A DNA stretch of 28,128 bases. Origin: an uncultured Clostridia bacterium. GTDB taxonomy: Bacteria > Bacillota > Clostridia > Christensenellales > Aristaeellaceae. The position numbers and the translations under genes were made by a program. The notes beneath the pieces are model-generated. The model was not told the origin of the DNA and did no database searches. It worked only from the letters and a program-made list of their open reading frames with translations. Shown one piece after another: positions 1 through 7,581 of the stretch. The first letter of the stretch is position 1, and the number at the start of each line of letters is the position of its first letter. The stretch lies in the NCBI GenBank assembly GCA_934621485.1, contig CAKTUS010000030.1:1-28128 (forward strand), in the 5' to 3' direction.

Positions 1-60
1 CCTAAGCCTTGTGCCACACCTCTTTTCCCGCGAACCAGCGCAGCGTTGTTCGCGGGCGCG
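1..60. repeat. partial copy of dispersed multi-hairpin repeat (right part)
   Basis: The first ten bases (CCTAAGCCTT) and the segment to about 60 align with the right half of the longer copy at 14318-14440. Both have a TAAGCCTT tail, then a hairpin built around CCAGCRMAGCGTTG. Here the hairpin has a perfect 9-bp stem (27-35 with 48-56). The left part of the element lies before the window. Confidence 0.7.
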
Positions 61-91
61 GCATCCAAGCCGCTGTTTGTCAACGATCTAT

Positions 92-116
92 AAGCGCCTT
101 CGCGGGCGCTTTTTTG
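92..116 (+). terminator. rho-independent terminator of the gene upstream of the window
   Basis: Stem AAGCGCC (92-98) pairs with GGCGCTT (105-111) across a six-base loop, followed directly by a run of six T. It presumably ends a rightward transcript from before the window and separates it from prfC. Confidence 0.75.
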
Positions 117-175
117 ATTGCCCGGCGGCAGCTTTCCCCCATCGCAACTTTTTTTGAAAAAACCAACCTGTATGC

Positions 176-205
176 TTGACGCTGCTTTTGCGCCCATAGT
201 ATAAT
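176..205 (+). promoter_or_regulatory. sigma-A-type promoter for prfC
   Basis: TTGACG at 176-181 and a perfect TATAAT at 200-205 are separated by 18 bp. Transcription would begin near 212, leaving a leader of about 45 nt before the chosen prfC start at 258. Confidence 0.8.
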
Positions 206-257
206 AAGATGTTGTACTATGTTTTATCCAAGCAGGGAAGAGAGGGACACAGCTTCC

Positions 258-1862
258 ATGGCAGAAACCACCTTGAGCGCGCAAGCGCTGAAACAGATCG
301 AAAAGCGCCGGACCTTCGCCATCATCAGCCACCCGGACGCGGGTAAAACCACCCTGACGGAAAAGCTGCTTTTGTATGGCGGGGCCATTCGTCAGGCAGG
401 CAGCGTCAAGGCCCGCAAGGCCGAGCGTCACGCCACCAGCGACTGGATGGACATTGAAAAGCAGCGCGGCATTTCGGTAACCTCCAGCGCCATGCAGTTT
501 GAATACGACGGCTACCGCATCAACATTCTGGATACTCCGGGCCACCAGGATTTCAGCGAGGACACCTACCGTGTGCTGGTGGCGGCCGACGCGGCGGTTA
601 TGCTGATTGACGCGGCCAAGGGCGTGGAGGAGCAGACCATCAAGCTGTTCAAGGTTTGCCGTCTGCGCAACATTCCCATTTTCACATTTGTCAACAAAAT
701 GGATCGTGCGTCAAAGGATCCCTTCGCCCTGATGGAGGAGCTGGAGGAGGTGCTGGGCATCCGCTCCTGCCCCATGAACTGGCCCATTGGCGTGGACGGC
801 GATTTTCAGGGAGTGTATCAGCGCGACAGCGGCAAGGTGCTTTTGTACTCCGGCGGCAACCATGGCATGAGCATGGCGGATCAGCTTTCCGTGACCTTGG
901 ACAGCCCTGAGGCGGAAAAAGCGCTGGAAAAGCACTACCGCGACCGCCTGAAGGACGAGATTGAGCTGCTGGATGAGGCGGGCGATCCCTTTGACAAGGA
1001 AGCCGTGCTTTCCGGTAAGCTGACGCCTCTGTTCTTCGGCTCTGCTGTTACCAACTTTGGCGTGGAGCCTTTTCTGGAGGCGTTTTTGTCCATCACGCCC
1101 CCGCCCCTGCCCCGCATGGCGGACATTGGGGAAATCAAGCCCACGGAGCCTTATTTTTCCGGTTTTATTTTCAAAATCCAGGCCAACATGAACCCGGCTC
1201 ACCGGGATCGCCTGGCCTTTGTGCGCATTGTCAGCGGCGAATTTGAAAAGGGCATGACGGTGTACCACTCCGGCACCGACAAGCAAATGCAGCTCAAGCA
1301 GCCGCAGCAATTCATGGCGGACGAGCGCGAGGCCGTTGAAAACGCCTATGCGGGCGATATTATCGGGCTGTTTGATCCGGGCTGCTTCCGCCTGGGCGAC
1401 ACCCTGTCCAGCGGTCCCAAGCTGCACTTTGCCTCCATTCCTGTTTTTGCGCCGGAGCATTTCGCCCGGGTGCGGCCTGAGGACAGCATGAAGCGCAAGC
1501 AGTTCCTCAAGGGAATTTTGCAGCTGGCGGAGGAAGGCGCCATTCAAACCTTCCGTCGCACGGAAACCGGCCGCGAAGAGTTCCTGGTGGGCGTGGTTGG
1601 CGTTTTGCAGTTTGAGGTGCTGGAGCACCGGCTGAAAACGGAATACGGCGTAACCATGCTGATGGATCGTCTGCCCTTCCGCTATGTGCGCTGGATTGTG
1701 AAAACCCCCGTGGAGGTGGAACGGCTGAAGCTAACCTCTACCAGCGGCCGCGCCTTCGACAGCGAGGAGCACGATGTACTGCTTTTTGAAAACGAGTGGT
1801 CCATTCGATTGGCCCAGGAAAACAATCCCGGCCTGGAACTGACCGACATTACCAAAGGCTGA
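258..1862 (+). CDS. prfC: peptide chain release factor 3 (RF3)
   Basis: RF3 is a ribosome-associated GTPase that ejects RF1/RF2 from the ribosome after peptide release. The 534-aa product matches the family length (about 530). The G domain shows P-loop SHPDAGKT (residues 24-31), G3 DTPGHQD (92-98) and G4 NKMD (146-149), followed by domain-2 and RF3 C-terminal sequence. The frame stays open back to an ATG at 219, but that codon sits only a few bases after the predicted transcription start and has no ribosome-binding site. The ATG at 258 follows a purine-rich AGGGAAGAGAGGG stretch and gives the normal N-terminus, so it was chosen. The gene has its own promoter (176-205) and appears monocistronic: 500 bp of repeat-rich DNA follow. 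High confidence. Confidence 0.97.
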   Translation: MAETTLSAQALKQIEKRRTFAIISHPDAGKTTLTEKLLLYGGAIRQAGSVKARKAERHATSDWMDIEKQRGISVTSSAMQFEYDGYRINILDTPGHQDFSEDTYRVLVAADAAVMLIDAAKGVEEQTIKLFKVCRLRNIPIFTFVNKMDRASKDPFALMEELEEVLGIRSCPMNWPIGVDGDFQGVYQRDSGKVLLYSGGNHGMSMADQLSVTLDSPEAEKALEKHYRDRLKDEIELLDEAGDPFDKEAVLSGKLTPLFFGSAVTNFGVEPFLEAFLSITPPPLPRMADIGEIKPTEPYFSGFIFKIQANMNPAHRDRLAFVRIVSGEFEKGMTVYHSGTDKQMQLKQPQQFMADEREAVENAYAGDIIGLFDPGCFRLGDTLSSGPKLHFASIPVFAPEHFARVRPEDSMKRKQFLKGILQLAEEGAIQTFRRTETGREEFLVGVVGVLQFEVLEHRLKTEYGVTMLMDRLPFRYVRWIVKTPVEVERLKLTSTSGRAFDSEEHDVLLFENEWSIRLAQENNPGLELTDITKG

Positions 1863-1863
1863 C

Positions 1864-1981
1864 CAGGGGCAGAGCCCCTGGCCCCCGTTCCCGAAGGAGG
1901 GGGGAGCTCTCCTTTGCGGGTTACGTCCGGGTGATGCTGTTCAGGGGCAGAGCCCCTGGCCCCCGCTCCCGAAGGAAGGGG
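1864..1981. repeat. two 40-bp direct repeats, 78 bp apart
   Basis: Near-identical copies start at 1864 and 1942. Each contains the palindrome AGGGGCAGAGCCCCT, then a C-rich stretch, then CCCGAAGGARGGGG. The 38 bp between them is unique. They begin just after the prfC stop and could serve as its 3' hairpins, though no T-run follows. The palindrome is shared with the larger repeat at 2012-2090. Confidence 0.75.
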
Positions 1982-2011
1982 AATCAACATTTGCAGGGTC
2001 AGAACGCTGAA

Positions 2012-2090
2012 AGGTGGAGGTGCAGGAGGCGCTGCCTCCTGCCGGGGTTTGAGGGGCAGAGCCCCTAAGCCTTGCGCTGCGGGAATGGCG
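2012..2090. repeat. dispersed multi-hairpin repeat, second copy
   Basis: Close match to 14318-14390. First hairpin: GCAGGAGGC/GCCTCCTGC, a 9-bp stem with a 3-base loop. Second hairpin: AGGGGC/GCCCCT around AGA. The tail is CTAAGCCTTGCGCTGCGGGAA. Between this and the 14-kb copy the loops differ (GCT versus ACT, AGA versus GGA) while the stems are kept, which suggests the fold is maintained or the copies are recent. Confidence 0.75.
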
Positions 2091-2377
2091 CTCCATCAAA
2101 GAAATAGGTTTGTCGACAGCCTATCGGCTTTTGCAGGTTGCTTCCGACAATTTACGGCGCAGCAGTTGACGGCGGCCGGATTCCCTGGATCGCCGGGGAA
2201 AAAGGCGCTTCGGCCCGCATGCCCGGCGTTCGGCGCAGAAACCATGGTTTGGCTTTGAAGTGGCATACTTGGAAAGGCTTTGCCTCCCATCGCTGCCGTT
2301 TTTCCCTACACATGCCCGTTTGCACGGTCTCTTGGCTGGAGGAACGGAGCTTTCCAACAAGAAAGAAGGAGTCTTAT
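2091..2377. other. gene-free leader region upstream of typA
   Basis: About 290 bp with no convincing gene. The typA frame is open through part of it, but nothing upstream of 2378 resembles the family. I could not find a promoter with good -35 and -10 boxes at correct spacing. A strong ribosome-binding site lies at its right end (AAGAAGGAG, 2363-2371). Confidence 0.5.
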
Positions 2378-4207
2378 ATGGTTCGCAATGACATTCGAAA
2401 CATCGCTATTATCGCTCACGTTGACCATGGCAAGACCACGCTGGTGGACGAAATGCTCAAGCAGGGCGGCGTGTTTCGAGAGAATCAGCAGGTGGCGGAG
2501 CGCGTCATGGACTCCGGCGATATTGAGCGTGAGCGCGGCATTACCATTTTGGCCAAAAACACCGCCGTTCACTACAAGAATACCAAAATCAACATTGTGG
2601 ACACTCCGGGCCACGCCGATTTCGGCGGCGAGGTGGAGCGCGTGCTGAAAATGGTGGACGGCGTGCTGCTGCTGGTGGACAGCTTTGAAGGCCCCATGCC
2701 CCAGACCCGTTTTGTGCTGCGCAAAGCGTTGGCGCTGAAGCTGCCGGTGATTGTGGTTATCAACAAAATTGACCGTCCCGACGCCCGCTGCGAGGAAGTG
2801 GTGGACGAGGTGCTGGACCTGTTCATTGAGCTGGGCGCGGACGAGACCGCTCTGGACCGGCCCATTGTGTACGCCAGCGCTCGCGCCGGTACGGCCACCC
2901 TGGATATGGAGCAGCCCGGCACGGATTTGCGGCCCCTGTTTGAAACCATTCTGGAGTACATTCCTGCCCCCGAGGGCGAGATGGAGGGCCCGGCTCAGGT
3001 GCTGATTTCCACCATTGACTACAACGATTACGTGGGCCGCATCGGCATTGGCCGCATCAACCGGGGCACCCTTACCGAGGGCATGACGGTGATCAAAACC
3101 AACTATGACACCAAAGCCACGTCTATGCCCCTGCGCCTGACCGCCCTGTACACCTTCGACGGCCTGAAGCGCGTCCCCGCCAAGGAAGCCTCCATGGGCG
3201 ATATTGTGGCCATGAGCGGCATTGAGGACATCGGCATCGGCGATACCGTATGCGCTCCGGAGAAAGTGGAGGCGCTGCCCTTTGTATCCATCACCGAGCC
3301 TACCGTGACCATGACCTTCTCCGTGAACAACAGCCCCTTTGCGGGCCGGGAGGGCACCTACGTAACCAGTCGCCACCTGCGCGCCCGTCTGCTGCGCGAA
3401 TTGCAAACCGACGTGAGCCTGCGGGTGAACGAAACCGACAGCCCCGATGCTTTTGAGGTGCGCGGCCGCGGCGAGCTGCATCTGTCCATCCTGATTGAAA
3501 ACATGCGCCGCCAGGGCTATGAATTCCAGGTGTCCAAGCCTCAGGTGCTTTACAAGCAGATTGACGGCAAACTGTGCGAGCCCATCGAGCGCATGGTGGC
3601 GGACGTGCCTCAGGCTTACGCCGGCGCGGTCATTGAGAAAATCGGCCGCCGCCGCGGCACGCTGGAAAGCATGCACGGCATCGATCGGGTGCGTCTGGAA
3701 TTCCTGGTGCCGTCTCGCGGTTTGTTTGGCTACCGCAGCGAGTTTATGACCGATACTCGCGGCGAGGGCATCATGTCCTCCGTGTTTGAAAAGTACGAAC
3801 CGTTGAAGGGCGATATCCCTCACCGCAACGTGGGCGCGCTGGTGTGCTTTGAGGATGGTGAAAGCAATTCCTACGGCCTGTTCTACGCCCAGGAGCGCGG
3901 CACCCTGTTCATTGGGCCTCAGGTGCCTGTATACAAGGGAATGATTTGCGGCCAGAACTCCCGGCCGGACGATCTGGTGGTGAACGTGTGCAAGCAAAAG
4001 CATGTGACCAACATGCGCAACGCCGCCGCCAGCGAGGATAGCCTGCGCCTGGTATCCGTGCATCCGCTCACGCTGGAGGAGTGTCTGGAGTTTATCGACG
4101 ATGACGAGCTGCTGGAAATTACCCCCAAGAGTCTGCGCATGCGCAAGCGGATTTTGGGCCATGAGGACCGTGCCCGTGCGGCGCATCGGGGCAAAACGGC
4201 GGACTGA
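2378..4207 (+). CDS. typA: ribosome-associated GTPase BipA/TypA
   Basis: TypA/BipA is an EF-G-like translational GTPase that helps large-subunit assembly, particularly under stress or cold. The 609-aa product is typical. It shows P-loop AHVDHGKT (13-20), G3 DTPGHAD (75-81), G4 NKID (129-132), then domain 2, EF-G-like domains III and V, and the TypA-specific C-terminal domain. The frame is open 240 bp further upstream, but the ATG at 2378 has an AAGAAGGAG ribosome-binding site and begins directly with the family N-terminus (MVRNDIRNIAIIAHVDHGKT), so the upstream extension was discarded. It follows another translational GTPase, prfC, but 500 bp of repeats separate them, so they are probably independent transcripts. 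Confidence 0.97.
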   Translation: MVRNDIRNIAIIAHVDHGKTTLVDEMLKQGGVFRENQQVAERVMDSGDIERERGITILAKNTAVHYKNTKINIVDTPGHADFGGEVERVLKMVDGVLLLVDSFEGPMPQTRFVLRKALALKLPVIVVINKIDRPDARCEEVVDEVLDLFIELGADETALDRPIVYASARAGTATLDMEQPGTDLRPLFETILEYIPAPEGEMEGPAQVLISTIDYNDYVGRIGIGRINRGTLTEGMTVIKTNYDTKATSMPLRLTALYTFDGLKRVPAKEASMGDIVAMSGIEDIGIGDTVCAPEKVEALPFVSITEPTVTMTFSVNNSPFAGREGTYVTSRHLRARLLRELQTDVSLRVNETDSPDAFEVRGRGELHLSILIENMRRQGYEFQVSKPQVLYKQIDGKLCEPIERMVADVPQAYAGAVIEKIGRRRGTLESMHGIDRVRLEFLVPSRGLFGYRSEFMTDTRGEGIMSSVFEKYEPLKGDIPHRNVGALVCFEDGESNSYGLFYAQERGTLFIGPQVPVYKGMICGQNSRPDDLVVNVCKQKHVTNMRNAAASEDSLRLVSVHPLTLEECLEFIDDDELLEITPKSLRMRKRILGHEDRARAAHRGKTAD

Positions 4208-4250
4208 CCCAGCCGTCCCAGACTGACAGGAAACCATTCCGGGAAGTTGC

Positions 4251-4272
4251 CAGAGGGGTTGCAGACCCTCTG
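4251..4272. repeat. small hairpin downstream of typA
   Basis: CAGAGGG (4251-4257) pairs with CCCTCTG (4266-4272) across 8 bases, 44 bp after the typA stop. No T-run follows, so it is not a classical terminator. It could protect the 3' end of the message. Confidence 0.5.
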
Positions 4273-4358
4273 ACGGCCGTCATATTCGCTTGGCGGGTTC
4301 GCGCAAACGTTCCATTTGCGGTGTGCAGCCTTCCGCCAGTCCTTCGGCAGAAAAGAGC

Positions 4359-4404
4359 GCCGTCAGGCGAGCTTTTTTGACGGTCTGAAACGGCGCGCTG
4401 ACGC
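4359..4404 (+). repeat. repeat module: CTTTTTTGA block followed by a hairpin
   Basis: The block at 4359-4390 (GCCGTCAGGCGAGCTTTTTT, then GACGGTCTGAAA) aligns with 14536-14567. Both copies are followed at once by a palindrome: here CGGCG/CGCCG, at the second site an 11-bp stem. The palindrome sequences differ while the block is conserved. At this site it lies just before the ribosome-binding site of the secreted-protein gene. Confidence 0.55.
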
Positions 4405-4433
4405 CGCTGTCCTTTGCCAAAGGAGGTATCTTC

Positions 4434-5822
4434 TTGAAACACCCCCGCTTTCTGGCGCGCCTGACGGCGCTGTGCCTTTGCGTGTTGCTGTTGCCGCTTT
4501 CCGCCCTGGCGGATGTGGTGAACCCCGATTTGCCGGTAACCCAGTCGGATTTTGAGCTGTCTCTTCGCCTACATGCCGACGGCTTTCCAAACGCCGGCGC
4601 GGCTCATTATCAGGACTGGGAAACCTTCCTGGATCAAATCAGCCTGAAGGGAACCATCAGCACCCAGCTGTTTTTGCGGCCGTTGAGCCGCGTGGGCATG
4701 GATGCGTCCCTGTACCTGAACGACAAGGCGGAAATCCCCATGGAGTACGACGGGTACTACAGCTTCCGCTACATTCGTTCGCCTGCGCTGGATGGAGCCA
4801 GCGTGCATATGCAGATGCAGAATTTCCTGGAGTTCATGCTCAAGGGCTATTACTTCATGGATTTGCCTACGCCTCTCATCGGCCTCATTCTGTATCCCGA
4901 GGCGGCGTACTACATTGGCGACAGCTATTATACCCCCGTGAAGGAAGCGCTGGCGGGCAGCGGCAGCCGCACGGTGGAATACACCCGGCTTTACGAGCTG
5001 TGTGAAACGCTGGATTTGCTGGCGACAGAGGAACCGGCCATGGATCCGGTATACTTTTTCGTTACCTGCCTGCTGATTCAAACCGGCGCATCCGACATGG
5101 TTCTGGAAAAGTTGAGCACGCTGGAAGACGTGCTGGAATATCTGGACCCGGAAGAAGAAGGCATGACCATTACGGTAGCCGGCGATACCGAAACCTATGT
5201 GCTGGGCGAAACCACCGTGTTTGAAAAAACAGCCTTGCCCGGCGGCGTACGCTGGGCGCTGTGTCTTGGCGACAGCGACGGCTACGTGGTCAACGCTGCG
5301 TATGAAAACAATGGTGGAGAGATTCACGGCAGCCTTCGAGTGCTGCTGGAGGAGGAGGAACGCCTGGCGCTTTTCGTGGACTTGGACGGCTTGCCGACGG
5401 ACGGCCAGCTGAGCGCGTCCGGCCAGGCGGCTGTCACCCTGAGCGGGGCGGCCCTGGAGGAAGAGCCTGCGCCGGTTCGTTTTACCTATCAGTACACCCG
5501 CAGCGCCCAAACGCTGCCCTATGATATGGCGCTGGAGGTGGACTGGCTGCATCCCCAAACGGGCAAGCCCGCTCTGAGCCTGAGCTATAGCGCCGCCATG
5601 CGTGACGCGCCCTATACGGTGCTCAACGACCGGCCTATTGATAATCAGGACGACTTCTTCCACCTGAACGACGGGTATCTTGAGGAGTACAAGGAGCGGT
5701 TTAGCAAAACGCTGGCACTGGCCTTTGCGCCCTTTGTGCTGCACATGCCCTCCGGCTGCTTCAGTGATATCTACGCCTTTTTGGAGCAAACAGGCTTCCT
5801 GTCCTTCCTGGGCATTGAATAA
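4434..5822 (+). CDS. secreted protein of unknown function
   Basis: I do not recognise this 462-aa protein. It starts at TTG (4434) with a strong AAAGGAGG site 7 nt upstream. The N-terminus is a clear signal peptide: MKHPRFLARL, a hydrophobic core, then ALA at 24-26 with likely cleavage before Asp27. There is no lipobox cysteine and no later strong membrane helix, so it is probably released or wall-associated. The mature part is acidic and rich in beta-prone segments. The C-terminal region (about 300-420) alternates polar and aromatic residues, as in lipoprotein-like beta scaffolds. The GntR gene follows after 13 bp and is probably co-transcribed, so the regulator may control this protein's expression. 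Unusual among its cytosolic neighbours. Confidence 0.85.
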   Translation: MKHPRFLARLTALCLCVLLLPLSALADVVNPDLPVTQSDFELSLRLHADGFPNAGAAHYQDWETFLDQISLKGTISTQLFLRPLSRVGMDASLYLNDKAEIPMEYDGYYSFRYIRSPALDGASVHMQMQNFLEFMLKGYYFMDLPTPLIGLILYPEAAYYIGDSYYTPVKEALAGSGSRTVEYTRLYELCETLDLLATEEPAMDPVYFFVTCLLIQTGASDMVLEKLSTLEDVLEYLDPEEEGMTITVAGDTETYVLGETTVFEKTALPGGVRWALCLGDSDGYVVNAAYENNGGEIHGSLRVLLEEEERLALFVDLDGLPTDGQLSASGQAAVTLSGAALEEEPAPVRFTYQYTRSAQTLPYDMALEVDWLHPQTGKPALSLSYSAAMRDAPYTVLNDRPIDNQDDFFHLNDGYLEEYKERFSKTLALAFAPFVLHMPSGCFSDIYAFLEQTGFLSFLGIE

Positions 5823-5835
5823 CGGAGGAACCACC

Positions 5836-6549
5836 ATGCAGGATAAACTGGAAAAACGAAGCCAAAGCCCGCTGTACAAGCAGCTGATGCTTCGGCTGAA
5901 AAACGACATTACCGCCGGCGTGTACCCGGCGGGCGGGCGGATTCCCAGCGAGCAGGTGCTTTGCGATGTGTACGGCGTGAGCCGGGTTACGGTGCGTAAG
6001 GCGCTGCTGGATCTGGTGCAGGAGGGCATGCTGGTGCGCCGTCAGGGGAAAGGTACCTTTGTGGCGGATGAGCGGATTCAACGGGATTTGCACCAGATTA
6101 CCAGCTTTTCCGAAGCGTGCCGCCAAATGGGCCATCAGCCCGGCACGCGGATCATCAGCGTGCAGATGCAGCCTGCGGACAGCGACGACGAGGAGAGGCT
6201 GGGCGTGCCCCCGGACAGCCAGGTGGTGTGCATGTATCGCCTGCGCCTGTGCGACGGCGAACCTGTGATGCTGGAAATCAATCACTTCCCGCAGCAGTAT
6301 GAAAGCCTGCTCACGCAGGACGTATCCGGCTCCCTGTATGCGGTGCTGCGCAAGCTGGGCGCGGTGCCCACCAGCGCCACTCACGATATTTCTCTGGGCC
6401 ACGCTACCCCCATGGTGAGCCGCTACCTGTCTACTGAACCGGGCGAGGCCCTGCTGCTGCTGGACGAGCTGGTGCTGGATCAGCATGGTCAGCCGCTGCA
6501 CCTGAGCCGGCAGTGGATTCGCGGCGACCGCTATACCTTCCGTATTTAA
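5836..6549 (+). CDS. GntR-family transcriptional regulator with UTRA domain (HutC subfamily)
   Basis: The 237-aa product has an N-terminal GntR winged helix-turn-helix (about 10-78: SPLYKQLMLRLKNDI, IPSEQVLCDVYGVSRVTVRK, GKGTFV) and a C-terminal UTRA ligand-binding domain (about 95-235). HutC-type regulators usually sense a small carbon or amino-sugar metabolite and repress nearby genes. The ATG at 5836 has GGAGG 7 nt upstream; the open frame extends 156 bp back into the previous gene but has no signal there. It lies 13 bp after the secreted-protein gene, and its stop overlaps the ribosome-binding site of the NYN gene, so all are likely one transcript. The ligand cannot be inferred: no sugar enzyme or transporter is nearby. 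Confidence 0.93.
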   Translation: MQDKLEKRSQSPLYKQLMLRLKNDITAGVYPAGGRIPSEQVLCDVYGVSRVTVRKALLDLVQEGMLVRRQGKGTFVADERIQRDLHQITSFSEACRQMGHQPGTRIISVQMQPADSDDEERLGVPPDSQVVCMYRLRLCDGEPVMLEINHFPQQYESLLTQDVSGSLYAVLRKLGAVPTSATHDISLGHATPMVSRYLSTEPGEALLLLDELVLDQHGQPLHLSRQWIRGDRYTFRI

Positions 6550-6560
6550 GGAGAAACTGC

Positions 6561-7553
6561 ATGAGCACGTCAAAATTTGCCCTGTTTGTGGACCTGGAAA
6601 ACTGCGGCGCCAAGGTAGACACGCTTTTGTCCGTGCTGGAAAAGGTGAAAATTCGCGGCGATATTCTGCTGGGAAAGGTGTATGGCTATACCGACCAGTA
6701 TAAGGATCTGAAGGAAGTGCTGCTGTCCAACACCTTCACGGTGGTGCCCAGCCTGCGCTTCGGCATCAGCCAGAAAAACAACGCCGATATCCTGCTGGTG
6801 CTGGACGCGCTGGAGGTGGCCTTTACCAATCCGCTTATCGACAGTTTTTGCATTGTGTCCGGCGACAGCGACTATACGCCCCTGGTGGGACGGCTGAAAA
6901 GCATGGGCAAATTCGTGCTGGGCATCAGCCGCAGCGAGGCGGCCAGCACCATTTTCATCAACGCCTGCAATGAATTTCAGTTTCTGGAAAACGTGGGCGG
7001 GCGTACCCGCAAGCCGGCTTCCAAAAAGAAAGCGTCCGTTGATAAAGAACCGCTGGACGAACAGGAGCTTAACAAGCTGCTTACCGGCATCCTGGACGAG
7101 CAAACCGACAAGGACGAACTGTATGCCAGCGAGCTGAAGGGCATTTTGCTTCGTTTGCAGCCGGATTTCAACGAAAAATCCTACGGCTGCGGCACCTTCC
7201 TCAAGCTGCTGGATAAGCTGAGCAAGCAATACGGCACCCTGCATATTCGCAGCGATAATTTCAATGTGATGGTGTCTCTGGCCCAGAGCGGCAAGGAGAC
7301 CGCCGCGCCGGAAATGAACCGGGACAACTGGCGCAGCCTGATTGCCGAGCAGCTTCGGCGCTACAAGGAGGATGGCTTCGAGCGTATCAATCCCAGCATC
7401 CTGAAGGCTGATTTGCAGCAAAGCTTCCCCGGCTTCTCTGAAAAGGCGCTGGGCTTCAAGCGCTTCTCTGATATGCTGAAGGCCATGGAGAAGGATCAGT
7501 TGATTACTGTGGAAATGGATGAGCAAAAGAACATGCTTATCAAGGTTTCCTGA
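6561..7553 (+). CDS. NYN-domain (PIN-like) protein with two OST-HTH/LOTUS-like segments
   Basis: The 330-aa product opens with a NYN/LabA-like domain (about 5-150). FALFVDLENCG carries the first acidic site, NNADILLVLDAL the middle one, and CIVSGDSDYTPLV the third. These are the acidic positions expected of a PIN-like metal-dependent ribonuclease. After a basic linker (about 155-170, KPASKKKASVDK) come two OST-HTH-like segments (about 185-245 and 255-330), a fold that binds RNA. The expected role is RNA binding or cleavage, with unknown target. Start ATG 6561, AAGGAG 7 nt upstream, 11 bp after gntR. nadE follows after 28 bp. The family is widespread and poorly characterised in bacteria. Confidence 0.88.
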   Translation: MSTSKFALFVDLENCGAKVDTLLSVLEKVKIRGDILLGKVYGYTDQYKDLKEVLLSNTFTVVPSLRFGISQKNNADILLVLDALEVAFTNPLIDSFCIVSGDSDYTPLVGRLKSMGKFVLGISRSEAASTIFINACNEFQFLENVGGRTRKPASKKKASVDKEPLDEQELNKLLTGILDEQTDKDELYASELKGILLRLQPDFNEKSYGCGTFLKLLDKLSKQYGTLHIRSDNFNVMVSLAQSGKETAAPEMNRDNWRSLIAEQLRRYKEDGFERINPSILKADLQQSFPGFSEKALGFKRFSDMLKAMEKDQLITVEMDEQKNMLIKVS

Positions 7554-7581
7554 ACCGGTTCAAGAAAGGGGGAGAATCGCC

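Noticed and set aside
219..257. Upstream ATG of prfC at 219
   Set aside because: It lies only about 7 nt after the predicted transcription start and has no ribosome-binding site; residues before 258 do not fit the family.
711..1628. Long open frames on the minus strand inside prfC, typA, nadE and nrdD
   Set aside because: They mirror highly conserved genes on the other strand, are rich in His/Gln/Ala as expected for antisense of G+C-rich codons, and lack ribosome-binding sites.
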